DNA of 64,000 nt from UBA12191 sp964422295 (lineage in GTDB: Bacteria; Planctomycetota; UBA8108; UBA1146). The stretch spans positions 35,722-99,721 of the forward strand of contig CAYRAM010000009.1 of the NCBI GenBank assembly GCA_964422295.1, written 5' to 3'. Position 1 is the stretch's first letter; every line of letters begins with the position of its first letter. Both the position numbers and the translations under genes were made by a program. Shown piece by piece: positions 43,990 to 52,421 of the stretch. The notes beneath the pieces are model-generated. The model made no database searches. It saw only the letters and a list, made by a program, of their open reading frames with translations, and was not told the DNA's origin.

Positions 43990-44160
43990 GAATTCTAATT
44001 TCCAAGTCCGGGGTCTGAAGACCCGAAGAAGCCTGACATCTGCGACTAAATTGTGCCAACCCGGAGCAGATCCCTCGTCACCCTCCCCTGAGGAAGATAT
44101 CCTCTGTGCTTGCCTACGGGGTCGATGGAGGCCCCTCTGAGCTTCCAGCACGGGGGTGAT

Positions 44161-45636
44161 ATGTGCGGTTTTTTCGGTGTGATCGGCAGTAACAATCCGG
44201 CTTGCCATGAGATCTACGAAGCATTGGTTTGCCTGCAACACCGGGGACAGGATGCCGCAGGAATCGTCACCCATGACGAGCGATTTCATCTGAAAAAAGG
44301 CAATGGTCTCGTCAGAGATGTCTTCCGGACGAAAAACATGGAGCGACTGACCGGTTCCTCAGGAATCGGTCAGGTCAGGTATCCCACTTTTGGCGGGACC
44401 AATAGCGAAGATGCGCAACCCTTCGTCGTCAACTACCCCTACGGCATCGCGATGGCCCACAATGGCAATGTCACCAATGGGGAGGAAGTCAAAAGTTGGC
44501 TATCAAAACAGAAGCGCACCATCCTCCATTCAAGTTGTGACGTGGAACTCATCCTCTTCACTTTGGCAGTGGAACTCTCCGAAATCGGAGGCTTGGAGCC
44601 GAATCATGAAGCGGTCTTCTCTGCCTTGGAGCAGGTTCTCAATCGGGTGAAGGGTGCCTACTCCGTGGCCACCCTGATCGCAAATTTGGGAATGGTTGCA
44701 TTCAGGGATCCCCACGGGATTCGTCCCCTCGTCATGGGTTACCGCAATAATCCTGACGGCTCGCGAGCGTGGGCCTGTGCTTCAGAAAACATTCCTCTCG
44801 AAATCCTGGGATATTCGGGAATCGAAAATGTGAAAGCCGGCGAAGCAATCATCTTCATCCCGGGGCAGGATCCGATCCGACGCCAGTTGGTCAAGCGAAC
44901 CCACAACCCTTGCATCTTCGAGCATGTCTACTTTGCCCGTCCCGACAGTGTCCTCGATGACGTCAGTGTGTATGAGTCTCGCCGCCAGCTCGGCCGCAAT
45001 TTGGGCAATCGCTGGAATGAGCTCAATCTCCATGCCGATGTTGTGATCCCGGTGCCCGATAGCGCATGTACTGCAGCGAGCACCATGGCCGCAACGGTTG
45101 GAGTCGAATACCGGGAAGGTTTGGTCAAAAACAGGTACATCGGCAGAACCTTTATCATGCCTGGGCAAACCGCAAGAGCCTCAGGAGTCCGGAGAAAACT
45201 CAATGCGATTCGCAGTGAGTTTGAAGGGAAAGACGTACTGCTGGTGGATGACAGCGTCGTCCGGGGAACCACTTCCAAGCAAATCGTCGACCTGGCTCGG
45301 GCAGCAGGCGCACGCAGGGTTTTCTTTGCGTCCTGCTCACCCCCGGTTCAGTATCCTTGCGTCTACGGGGTCGACATGTCGACCCGTGCAGAACTGATCG
45401 CCCGAGAGAAATCAGAAAAACAAATCGCCGAGGCGATCGGTGCCGATGCCATGCTGTATCAGACGATCGAAGGCTTGCGTGGAGCTCTGAGCTCATCCGG
45501 ATCCGATCTCCACTACTGTGCCGCTTGTTTTGACGGCAAGTACCCGACACCCGATGTCACCTCCTCGACACTTTCTGCAATCGAAGCCAGTCGACTGGGA
45601 GAACAGCAGAGAATCGCCGAATCCCATACCACATGA
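44161..45636 (+). CDS. purF: Amidophosphoribosyltransferase
   Basis: First committed step of purine synthesis: transfers glutamine amide nitrogen to PRPP. The 491 residues begin MCGFFGVIGSNNP; Cys2 becomes the N-terminal glutaminase nucleophile after Met removal. QVRYPTFGG and MAHNGNVTN belong to the Ntn glutaminase half; VLLVDDSVVRGTTS is the PRPP loop in the C-terminal half. The frame is open to 44110, but the enzyme requires the Cys next to the initiator. GGGGGTGAT precedes the ATG. The leader (43612-44160, about 550 bp) is long, with hairpins on both strands, and may be regulatory. purH is 14 kb away. Confidence 0.97.
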   Translation: MCGFFGVIGSNNPACHEIYEALVCLQHRGQDAAGIVTHDERFHLKKGNGLVRDVFRTKNMERLTGSSGIGQVRYPTFGGTNSEDAQPFVVNYPYGIAMAHNGNVTNGEEVKSWLSKQKRTILHSSCDVELILFTLAVELSEIGGLEPNHEAVFSALEQVLNRVKGAYSVATLIANLGMVAFRDPHGIRPLVMGYRNNPDGSRAWACASENIPLEILGYSGIENVKAGEAIIFIPGQDPIRRQLVKRTHNPCIFEHVYFARPDSVLDDVSVYESRRQLGRNLGNRWNELNLHADVVIPVPDSACTAASTMAATVGVEYREGLVKNRYIGRTFIMPGQTARASGVRRKLNAIRSEFEGKDVLLVDDSVVRGTTSKQIVDLARAAGARRVFFASCSPPVQYPCVYGVDMSTRAELIAREKSEKQIAEAIGADAMLYQTIEGLRGALSSSGSDLHYCAACFDGKYPTPDVTSSTLSAIEASRLGEQQRIAESHTT

Positions 45637-45866
45637 GCCCAAGGGAAGGCCCAGGTAGCCTTTCAACTGACAGGTGAAATCCGACCTACTTAAAGATAAA
45701 ATGAATCTTTGGGCCGAGAATTTTCCCGCAAATTGCAAGTTCTGTGTCCGTTTATCTCACTCTGAAGATCTCTGACTGATTTGCTGTTACAGAGTTTGAC
45801 ACAATTGACTTTTTCTCGCGTCAATGAACTGATGATCAACCATGAGCAGGAGGAGCTGGAGGATCG

Positions 45867-46559
45867 ATGGTGACTTCCGTAGGGCTTGCCCTGACAGCGA
45901 CTTTCTGCTGTGCCATGGTCGGAATGCTGGTACTGACAGCCCTCGATCATGATCCCGGTCTTGCCCGAAAAAAGAAAACCCGATCAGTACTTCTGTGCAT
46001 ACTTCTGGTCAGTTTCACAATCCTGTGCCTGATACTGGCAAGACTGCGCCCCGGTTTGCCGGTGCTGTTGGTTCTGGCTATTTCTGCGTTGATCTTCATG
46101 ACTCCTGCTTATCTCCGCCTCAGGAATCCAGATCGATACCACAAGGATGATCGCAGCCCCTGGCTTTGGCGCTGGAGAACCTACATCCCGCAAAGAAGCG
46201 CTAGCAACTATTTACGCAGACTGGACAAGGTTGGCCGCGAGTTGAAAACCCGCCCCCTCGATCCGATTCTCAACTTGCGAGCACTCGAATTGGCTCTTCG
46301 CTGCAATGAAAACAATCGAGCTCTCTACCACTGTCATCTTCTCGACGAAATACTTCTGCCGGGATCGGCCCATGAACACGTCTTGCACACTCAAGTGTTT
46401 ATCCTGAGCCATCGCCAGCGACGTACCGAGGATGCAGAGAATGTCCTGCAACGGCTGGAGTCCCTCTACCCGGTTGATTACCGCCACGATTTTCCGCCAC
46501 GAAGTGAGGAACCCTCCGCCAGGTCAGGCGGTGATTCTGACAGTAGCCAGGCCTTGTGA
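45867..46559 (+). CDS. Small membrane protein with helical cytoplasmic tail
   Basis: 230 residues, no recognised family. Three hydrophobic segments are visible: about 5-26, 40-58 and 65-82 (LVLAISALIFMTPAYL). A basic region follows (RYHKDDRSPWLWRWRTYIPQ), then a helical segment of TPR-like character (about 130-205, LNLRALELALRCNENNRALYH). The C-terminus is Ser/Asp-rich and probably disordered. ATG 45867 has GGAGG 4 nt upstream. Located between purF and the dehydrogenase, convergent with the latter. The 230-bp gap after purF has only an A/T-rich hairpin (45692-45709). Confidence 0.75.
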   Translation: MVTSVGLALTATFCCAMVGMLVLTALDHDPGLARKKKTRSVLLCILLVSFTILCLILARLRPGLPVLLVLAISALIFMTPAYLRLRNPDRYHKDDRSPWLWRWRTYIPQRSASNYLRRLDKVGRELKTRPLDPILNLRALELALRCNENNRALYHCHLLDEILLPGSAHEHVLHTQVFILSHRQRRTEDAENVLQRLESLYPVDYRHDFPPRSEEPSARSGGDSDSSQAL

Positions 46560-46576
46560 GTCGAAGACCGACCCAG

Positions 46577-47530
46577 TCAGTTTCCTAGGTCGTTAACGGC
46601 GTGTTGTACCTGACCCTCAAGAAGGAATGCGGCTACCTGTTGCGCTGACTGCAGTCCCACATTGTCTTGAGCTTCGACTGTGGACGCTCCCAAATGGGGA
46701 GTACACAGGATTGCGGGATGGTTGCGAAGGGGGTCATCCGTTGCTGGAGGCTCTTCGGCAAATACGTCGATCCCTGCACACGCTACCTGACCTGAATCCA
46801 CCGCTCTCAGCAGTGCAGAAGAATCGATGACATGGCCTCTGCTGACATTGACGATTCGTACCCCTGTCTTGCAGTTGCCCAGGAAATCATCATTGACCAT
46901 CCCTCTGGTGTCGTCGTTGAGGGGGGGATGAAGTGAGATGAAGTCGGCTTGTGGAAGAGCATCTTCGAGAGCAATGTGAGTCGCACCATTGGCCTCACAG
47001 ATGGATGCTTCTATAAAGGGATCGCAACCGAGGACATTCATCCCCAATGCTTGAGCCTTGCGACAAACCCTCTGGCCAATTTTGCCCATACCCACCACTG
47101 CGAGAGTCTTCCCCTCCACCTCCACGCCTACCAAAGCTTTTCGATCCCAACCACCCTGGCTCATTCCCAAGTGACCCTGTCCAATGTTTCGTGCAACAGC
47201 AAACATCAACGCTATCGCGTGCTCTGCAGCGGCATTGGAATTGGCAGCAGGAGTGTTCATGACCAAAACTCCTCGCTCTGCTGCTGCATCACAATCGATG
47301 TTGTCGACTCCTGCTCCTGCCCTGCAGATGCAGCGCAAGTTGGGAGCCTGATCGAGAACTTCAGCCGTGATTTGGGTTCCCGAGCGCAATATCCATCCGG
47401 AAATACTCGGTAAACTACCTGCAACTTCATCAGCACCAACGATGACTTCGAGACCTGCACTTCGCAGAATCTCTTCAGTCGCAGGGGGAAGTGGATCGGA
47501 GATCAGTACCGGACCATTGTTTGCGGACAT
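46577..47530 (-). CDS. D-2-hydroxyacid dehydrogenase, SerA-like short form
   Basis: NAD-dependent oxidoreductase of 317 residues, closest in pattern to D-3-phosphoglycerate dehydrogenase. CRAGAGVDNID, NTPAANSNAAAEHAIALMF, the Rossmann motif VVGMGKIGQRV, VNVSRGHVIDSSALL, the acid E in AGIDVFAEEPP and the catalytic His in CTPHLGAST are all present. It lacks the C-terminal ACT or ASB domains of full-length SerA. ATG 47530 has AAGGAAG upstream. It lies downstream of fabF, 37 nt from its stop; role in serine synthesis is likely but not certain. Confidence 0.88.
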   Translation of the reverse strand: MSANNGPVLISDPLPPATEEILRSAGLEVIVGADEVAGSLPSISGWILRSGTQITAEVLDQAPNLRCICRAGAGVDNIDCDAAAERGVLVMNTPAANSNAAAEHAIALMFAVARNIGQGHLGMSQGGWDRKALVGVEVEGKTLAVVGMGKIGQRVCRKAQALGMNVLGCDPFIEASICEANGATHIALEDALPQADFISLHPPLNDDTRGMVNDDFLGNCKTGVRIVNVSRGHVIDSSALLRAVDSGQVACAGIDVFAEEPPATDDPLRNHPAILCTPHLGASTVEAQDNVGLQSAQQVAAFLLEGQVQHAVNDLGN

Positions 47531-47566
47531 GGGGTCTTCCTTTTCGCAAGTTTCCACAGGGTTGAA

Positions 47567-48808
47567 TTAATCCTTAAAGCGACCAACACAAAGGCAGGCA
47601 TCGTGCCCACCGAAGCCGAAGGAATTCGAAAGCGCAACCTCGATCTGTGATTCACGAGGCTCATTGGGGACAGTATCGAGAGGACACTCCGGGTCTGGAT
47701 CCACCTGGTTGATGGTGGCAGGGACCACCCCCTCACGAATGCCGATTGCAGTCGCCGCCAATTCGACCGCTCCGGATGCGCCCAACAAGTGGCCAACCTG
47801 GGATTTGGTCGAACTCATCATCACTGAATCTGCCGCAGCACCCAAGAGTTGCCTGACAGCTGACTGCTCCATGACATCGTTGAGAGGCGTCGAGGTTCCG
47901 TGGGCATTGATATAATTGACATCTGAAGCATCCCTTTTGGCATCGGCCAATGCTTGTCGCATCGCTTCCTTTGCCATGGCAGCTTCAGGATCTGGAGCTG
48001 TGATGTGGTATGCATCATCCGTGGCCCCAAAGCCGAGCACTTCGCAGTAGATTTCAGCCCCGCGGCTACGAGCGTGTTCCAGTTCCTCAAAGACGAACAT
48101 GGCTCCACCTTCACCCATGACGAATCCGTCACGGCTGGCCTGAAATGGTCTCATCGCAGTTTCAAACTCATCATTGCGGGTGGACATCGCCTTGAGAGCG
48201 CAGAATCCCGCCACACTCAACGGAGTGATGGCCGCCTCACTTCCGCCCACCAACAAAGCGTCGCAACGATCTGAACGAATCGTGTCGAGTGCCACACCCA
48301 ATGCATGTTGACTCGATGCACACGCAGATACAGTGGAGTAGTTGACCCCTTTGAATCCGTGCGCAATGGCAATCTGGCCAGCAGCAGCATTGGTAATCAT
48401 CTTGGGAATGAAAAAAGGTGATACTCGGTCGGGCCCCCGGTCCCTCAGCAACGAATACTGATCTTCCATCTCCTTGATGCCACCGATACCCGATCCGGTA
48501 ATCACTCCGTAGCGCTCAGGATTTACGGAAGGATCAATACCACTGTCATCGACGGCTTCACCAGCCGTGAAGAGGGCAAACTGAGCGAATCGATCAAGCA
48601 ATCGGGTAGTTTTACGATCGATCCGACTGGAAGGATCGAAATCCTTCACCTCCATGGCAAATCGAGTCCTGAAATCTTCAGGATCAAAATGCGTAATGGG
48701 GCCAACGCCATTGCGGCCCTCAAGAATACCATTCCAGAATGTAGCGAGGTCGTTCCCGATGGGAGCGACCACGCCAATTCCTGTGATGACTACTCTTCTC
48801 CTGCTCAT
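47567..48808 (-). CDS. fabF: Beta-ketoacyl-ACP synthase II
   Basis: Elongating condensing enzyme of type II fatty-acid synthesis. 413 residues with nucleophile C163 (VSACASSQ) and the two catalytic His in NAHGTST and VGHLLGAS, the KAS I/II triad. NSFGFGGHDAC near the end is also typical. ATG 48808 has GGAGG 9 nt upstream. It lies 25 nt after acpP, the usual order. Confidence 0.97.
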   Translation of the reverse strand: MSRRRVVITGIGVVAPIGNDLATFWNGILEGRNGVGPITHFDPEDFRTRFAMEVKDFDPSSRIDRKTTRLLDRFAQFALFTAGEAVDDSGIDPSVNPERYGVITGSGIGGIKEMEDQYSLLRDRGPDRVSPFFIPKMITNAAAGQIAIAHGFKGVNYSTVSACASSQHALGVALDTIRSDRCDALLVGGSEAAITPLSVAGFCALKAMSTRNDEFETAMRPFQASRDGFVMGEGGAMFVFEELEHARSRGAEIYCEVLGFGATDDAYHITAPDPEAAMAKEAMRQALADAKRDASDVNYINAHGTSTPLNDVMEQSAVRQLLGAAADSVMMSSTKSQVGHLLGASGAVELAATAIGIREGVVPATINQVDPDPECPLDTVPNEPRESQIEVALSNSFGFGGHDACLCVGRFKD

Positions 48809-48833
48809 CTGGATTTACCTCCGATGGCGCAGA

Positions 48834-49073
48834 TCAAACCTTGCTGGAGTTTGCCTCGATATAGGCGATGGCATCTCCAACGGTCTTCAGCCCTTCGGCC
48901 TCTTCATCAGGGATTTTGATTCCGAAGTTATCCTCGAGCTTCATTACCAGTTCGACGATATCGAGACTGTCTGCTCCGAGGTCCGTCTGCAGAACTGCTT
49001 CATCTTTGACCTTTTCACGGTCGAGTCCCAGTTCTTCAGCGATGATGTCCTTGACCTGATCTCCGACGCTCAT
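48834..49073 (-). CDS. acpP: Acyl carrier protein
   Basis: 79 residues, acidic and helical. The phosphopantetheine attachment Ser is S36 in LGADSLDIVELVMKLE. It carries growing acyl chains to FabF, FabG, FabD and PlsX, all encoded here. AAGGAGG lies 6 nt before the ATG, a strong site suited to an abundant protein. It is separated from fabG by a 152-bp gap, larger than others in the cluster, which could hold an additional promoter. Confidence 0.98.
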   Translation of the reverse strand: MSVGDQVKDIIAEELGLDREKVKDEAVLQTDLGADSLDIVELVMKLEDNFGIKIPDEEAEGLKTVGDAIAYIEANSSKV

Positions 49074-49225
49074 CGAATCCTCCTTGTCGGTCTATCACCC
49101 CAGGGGTGAAAAAAGAGCCTGTGGGTTCTTGGTAAAATCGGGATCCATCCACGGGACAGGCTCCGCAGAATGACCCTTAGGTAGATTCTAGGCAAACCCG
49201 CCAATTCGTCCAGTCCAGATTTGCA

Positions 49226-49963
49226 TTAACAAGCCAATCCGCCATCCACCCGAAGCACTTCTCCAGTGATATACGAGGCCTGATCGCTGGCGAGAAACAT
49301 GACGGAAGCCGCCACCTCATCGGGAGTTCCGGATCTTCCTGCCGGGATACGCCCCTCGATCGCCTCCCGGGCCTTCTCCGAGATTTCTGCGGACATATCT
49401 GTGGCGATCATTCCGGGAGCAACAGCGTTGACGGTGATATTCCTGCTGGCGACCTCTTGGGCGAGGGATTTGATGAATCCAATTACACCCGCTTTGCTGG
49501 CGGCGTAATTGCCCTGTCCCGGATTTCCGGTGAGCCCAATCACACTGGTAACCGCAATGATTCTGCCTGAACGACTTTTGATCATCGGGCGTATCACTTC
49601 TCTTGCGCACAGAAACGTTCCACGCAAGTTGGTCGACAACACATCGTCCCAGTCTTCGTCACGGGTTGCCATCACCAATTTGTCACGGGTGATTCCGGCA
49701 TTTGCGACGAGAACATCGACTCCCCCCAATATTTCCAGGGCAGCGGGGAAAAACTCACTGACACTGGATGAGTCTGCAATATCGAGGGCAAGCCCTTGAA
49801 CGTCACCGTCCATTTCGGAAGCAACCTGTGCAGCGACCTCTCCACTCCTGCCAGAGAGAACGACCTTGGCTCCGGCGGCTGCAAACGCCTTGGCTGCAGC
49901 CTTGCCGATGCCTCGGGTTCCGCCAGTGACGATCACTGATTTGTCTTTGAAATCGAGCATCAT
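49226..49963 (-). CDS. fabG: 3-oxoacyl-ACP reductase
   Basis: NADPH-dependent ketoreductase of the fatty-acid cycle. The 245 residues have the SDR cofactor motif TGGTRGIG (13-20), NAG (88-90) and the catalytic S140-Y153-K157 (GNYAASKAG). The fold ends in a SYITGEVLRVDGG pattern. It overlaps the fabD stop by four bases (ATGA), implying coupling. A second ATG at 49960 is possible. Confidence 0.95.
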   Translation of the reverse strand: MMLDFKDKSVIVTGGTRGIGKAAAKAFAAAGAKVVLSGRSGEVAAQVASEMDGDVQGLALDIADSSSVSEFFPAALEILGGVDVLVANAGITRDKLVMATRDEDWDDVLSTNLRGTFLCAREVIRPMIKSRSGRIIAVTSVIGLTGNPGQGNYAASKAGVIGFIKSLAQEVASRNITVNAVAPGMIATDMSAEISEKAREAIEGRIPAGRSGTPDEVAASVMFLASDQASYITGEVLRVDGGLAC

Positions 49964-50928
49964 GAAAAGGTTCCTTCCAACAATTCTTCGATGGAGTCCT
50001 TGGCCATGACTGACCGGGTGGGGATTCCCCTGTCCACCTGACGAACGAGTCCAGCAACTACTTTTCCTGGCCCTGGCTCCAAGACCTCTTCAACACCCTC
50101 ATCGATGAGTGTGCGCAGGATTTGCTCCCAGAGAACAGAAGATTCCACCTGCCGAATCAGGCCTTCCCGGATCTCCTCCGGATCGGAAACTCTCGATCCG
50201 CTGAAGTTGGCGTAGAAAGGGATTTGTGGCTGGTTGATTTCCACGGCAGCCAAGATCGGTCGCAGCGTTTCTGTCGCAGAAGACATCAGGGGAGAGTGGT
50301 ATGCGCCTGCGACCTCCAGCGGGATCACCCTTCTGGCACCCCTCTCCTGCGCCTTTTCTCCTGCAAGAGCCACCGCAACATTTTCACCGCTGATGACGAT
50401 TTGGGTCGCTGCGTTGACATTTGCCACCGCGACGACACCGGTATCTGAGGCTTCAGCAACCACTTCTTTCACCGTCGCCAAGTCGAGACCCAGGATCGAT
50501 GCCATCGTGCCATCGGTCCTCTCGCACGCCTCCTGCATCGCTCTGCCGCGGGCGATGACGACTTCCAAAGCGTCTTCAAATCTGAGTGCACCGCAATGAA
50601 CCAGGGCACTGTACTCTCCCAGAGACAATCCTGCTGTGGCACGTGATTCCAGATGAACCGATCCACCATGCTTTTGTATCACCCGAAGCGTCGCCATCGA
50701 TGCAACAAAGATGGCTGGCTGGCATACATCCGTCGCATTGAGTGCTTCTTGTGGGCCATCGGTGCAAAGTTGCATCAGATTTTTGCCCATTCGATCGCTG
50801 GCGATTTCAAAGAGTTCCCTGGCGACGGGCTCGGAGCTGCAGAGATCCACCGCCATGCCGACGAATTGGCTCCCCTGTCCCGGGAAGAGCAGGGCACGAA
50901 CTGATTCGGGCTGGGAAACGCCGGACAT
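49960..50928 (-). CDS. fabD: Malonyl-CoA:ACP transacylase
   Basis: Loads malonyl groups on ACP. 322 residues; GQGSQ (17-21), the nucleophile S102 in AGLSLGEYSALV, catalytic His in GAYHSPLM and the C-terminal LEPGPGKVVAGLVR signature are present. GAGGAATC precedes the ATG. It lies between plsX and fabG; in many genomes fabH would sit between plsX and fabD, but only 38 bp separate them here. Confidence 0.96.
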   Translation of the reverse strand: MSGVSQPESVRALLFPGQGSQFVGMAVDLCSSEPVARELFEIASDRMGKNLMQLCTDGPQEALNATDVCQPAIFVASMATLRVIQKHGGSVHLESRATAGLSLGEYSALVHCGALRFEDALEVVIARGRAMQEACERTDGTMASILGLDLATVKEVVAEASDTGVVAVANVNAATQIVISGENVAVALAGEKAQERGARRVIPLEVAGAYHSPLMSSATETLRPILAAVEINQPQIPFYANFSGSRVSDPEEIREGLIRQVESSVLWEQILRTLIDEGVEEVLEPGPGKVVAGLVRQVDRGIPTRSVMAKDSIEELLEGTFS

Positions 50929-50966
50929 GATTCCTCACTATCAAGACGGGGATCGGTTCCCCAGAG

Positions 50967-52019
50967 CTATGCCTGCTGCTCTGAATTCCGATCAACAGAA
51001 TCGATCTTCTCGTTGACCTCCCCCACCGCACGGACCAGATCATCCTCGATTTTCGTATCGATCATTTTGCAGGTCCAGGTGATGGCATTACAGATCGCTT
51101 TTTCATCACTCTTGCCATGCCCAATGGTGCATATCCCCCTCGGACCCAATAGCGGGGCCCCTCCGGCCTCTGCATAGTGGAATCGGCTGGCAATCTTCTT
51201 CAGACCCATGGAGACCTTCTCCTTGAAAGGACCCAAATCGATATCCCCTGCCGAATCATTGGAAAATTCTTTGGCGATGGTCGAAAAGATGAACTCGGAA
51301 AGTCCCTCGGAATTCTTGAGAACGACATTCCCGGTAAAACCATCGCAGACGATCACATCGACGGAAGTTTTGAAGAGATCACTCCCTTCGACATTACCCT
51401 GGAAATTGAGGCCACTTCGGGAAAGCAACTCGTGGGTTTCCTTGGCGAGGGTATTCCCTTTGTCCTGCTCCGAACCCACATTCAGCAAGCCAATGCGTGG
51501 TGATTCGATGCCATAGATCGATTTCAAGAATGTCGCCGACATCGCTGCATTGTGAAGAAGATGCAAAGGACGGCTCTCAACATTCGCACCGCCATCACAG
51601 AGGACTACCGGGGTTTCTCCCCGGGGCATCGGCAAGGCGATGGCAGGGCGCCGAACCCCATCCAGCATGCGCAGATGAATCGAACATGCTGCAACAAATG
51701 CACCGGTATTGCCCGCAGAGAAGATGCCCTCCACCGAGCGCTCCTTCTGCATCATGACCACTTTTAACAAAGAGGAATCGGGCTTGTTGCGAAGGGCCTC
51801 AACAGGAGAATCTTCCATCGAGACCCAATCGGGGGTGTGCTCGAAACGAATGCGGCTATCGAGACCACCGCAGGATTCCACCGCTGGCAAGACCTGATCC
51901 TCGGGCCCTACAAGGATCACTTCGAGATCGGGGATCTTCTCCAAGGCACGGAAAGCACCTTTGATCGGTACGGAGGGGACGTTATCGCCGCCCATGGCGT
52001 CGACTGCGATAAGAGGCAT
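50967..52019 (-). CDS. plsX: Phosphate acyltransferase PlsX
   Basis: Converts acyl-ACP to acyl-phosphate for phospholipid synthesis, membrane-associated. 350 residues beginning MPLIAVDAMGGDNVPSVPIKGA; FSAGNTGAFVAA, CDGGANVESRPLHL and DGFTGNVVLKNSEGLSEF are conserved segments. GGAGTGAC precedes the ATG. It follows rpmF by 66 nt, the conserved rpmF-plsX pairing. The C-terminus is extended and charged (about 320-350). Confidence 0.96.
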   Translation of the reverse strand: MPLIAVDAMGGDNVPSVPIKGAFRALEKIPDLEVILVGPEDQVLPAVESCGGLDSRIRFEHTPDWVSMEDSPVEALRNKPDSSLLKVVMMQKERSVEGIFSAGNTGAFVAACSIHLRMLDGVRRPAIALPMPRGETPVVLCDGGANVESRPLHLLHNAAMSATFLKSIYGIESPRIGLLNVGSEQDKGNTLAKETHELLSRSGLNFQGNVEGSDLFKTSVDVIVCDGFTGNVVLKNSEGLSEFIFSTIAKEFSNDSAGDIDLGPFKEKVSMGLKKIASRFHYAEAGGAPLLGPRGICTIGHGKSDEKAICNAITWTCKMIDTKIEDDLVRAVGEVNEKIDSVDRNSEQQA

Positions 52020-52085
52020 GTCACTCCAACCCCGTGTTTACAGGAAATCTGGTTATTGCGATCCTTGTGACTTGGACCCTGATAC

Positions 52086-52268
52086 TTAGAACTCTTCCAC
52101 TGCCAAAAGCGCACGTCCCCGATAGGTTCCGCAGACGTCACAGATACTGTGCGGCAAGGTCAGGGAGTTGCAACGCGTGCATTTGGTGTGAAGGATCGGC
52201 CTGACGGCATCGTGGGCCCTGCGCTTGCGTTTGCGGGCCTGATTGGTTTTTCGCTGTGGGACTGCCAT
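52086..52268 (-). CDS. rpmF: Ribosomal protein L32
   Basis: 60-residue large-subunit protein. MAVPQRKTNQARKRKRRAHD is the classic basic N-terminus. The four zinc-ligand Cys are in CTRCNSLTLPHSICDVCG, so this is the zinc-binding form. Start of the fatty-acid cluster. The 153-bp gap from alaS holds a two-tier hairpin (52333-52360) and, on the minus strand, a perfect TTGACA (52322-52317) that could be a -35 element, though I find no good -10. Confidence 0.97.
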   Translation of the reverse strand: MAVPQRKTNQARKRKRRAHDAVRPILHTKCTRCNSLTLPHSICDVCGTYRGRALLAVEEF

Positions 52269-52421
52269 CGGTCTCGCTCCATCGTCTCTGGTGCCGTTGC
52301 ACCTTGTTTCAAAAAACTGTCAACGGGGGACACCGGAAGGGAGAATCCCTGCCGTTTCCGCACCCGGACAAGCATGGATGTTATGATTGGCCCCGAAATT
52401 GGTCAAGGAGATCCCAAAAGG

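Noticed and set aside
45692..45709. AAAGAT/ATCTTT hairpin after purF as terminator
   Set aside because: A/T-rich stem without a U-run; too weak to call.
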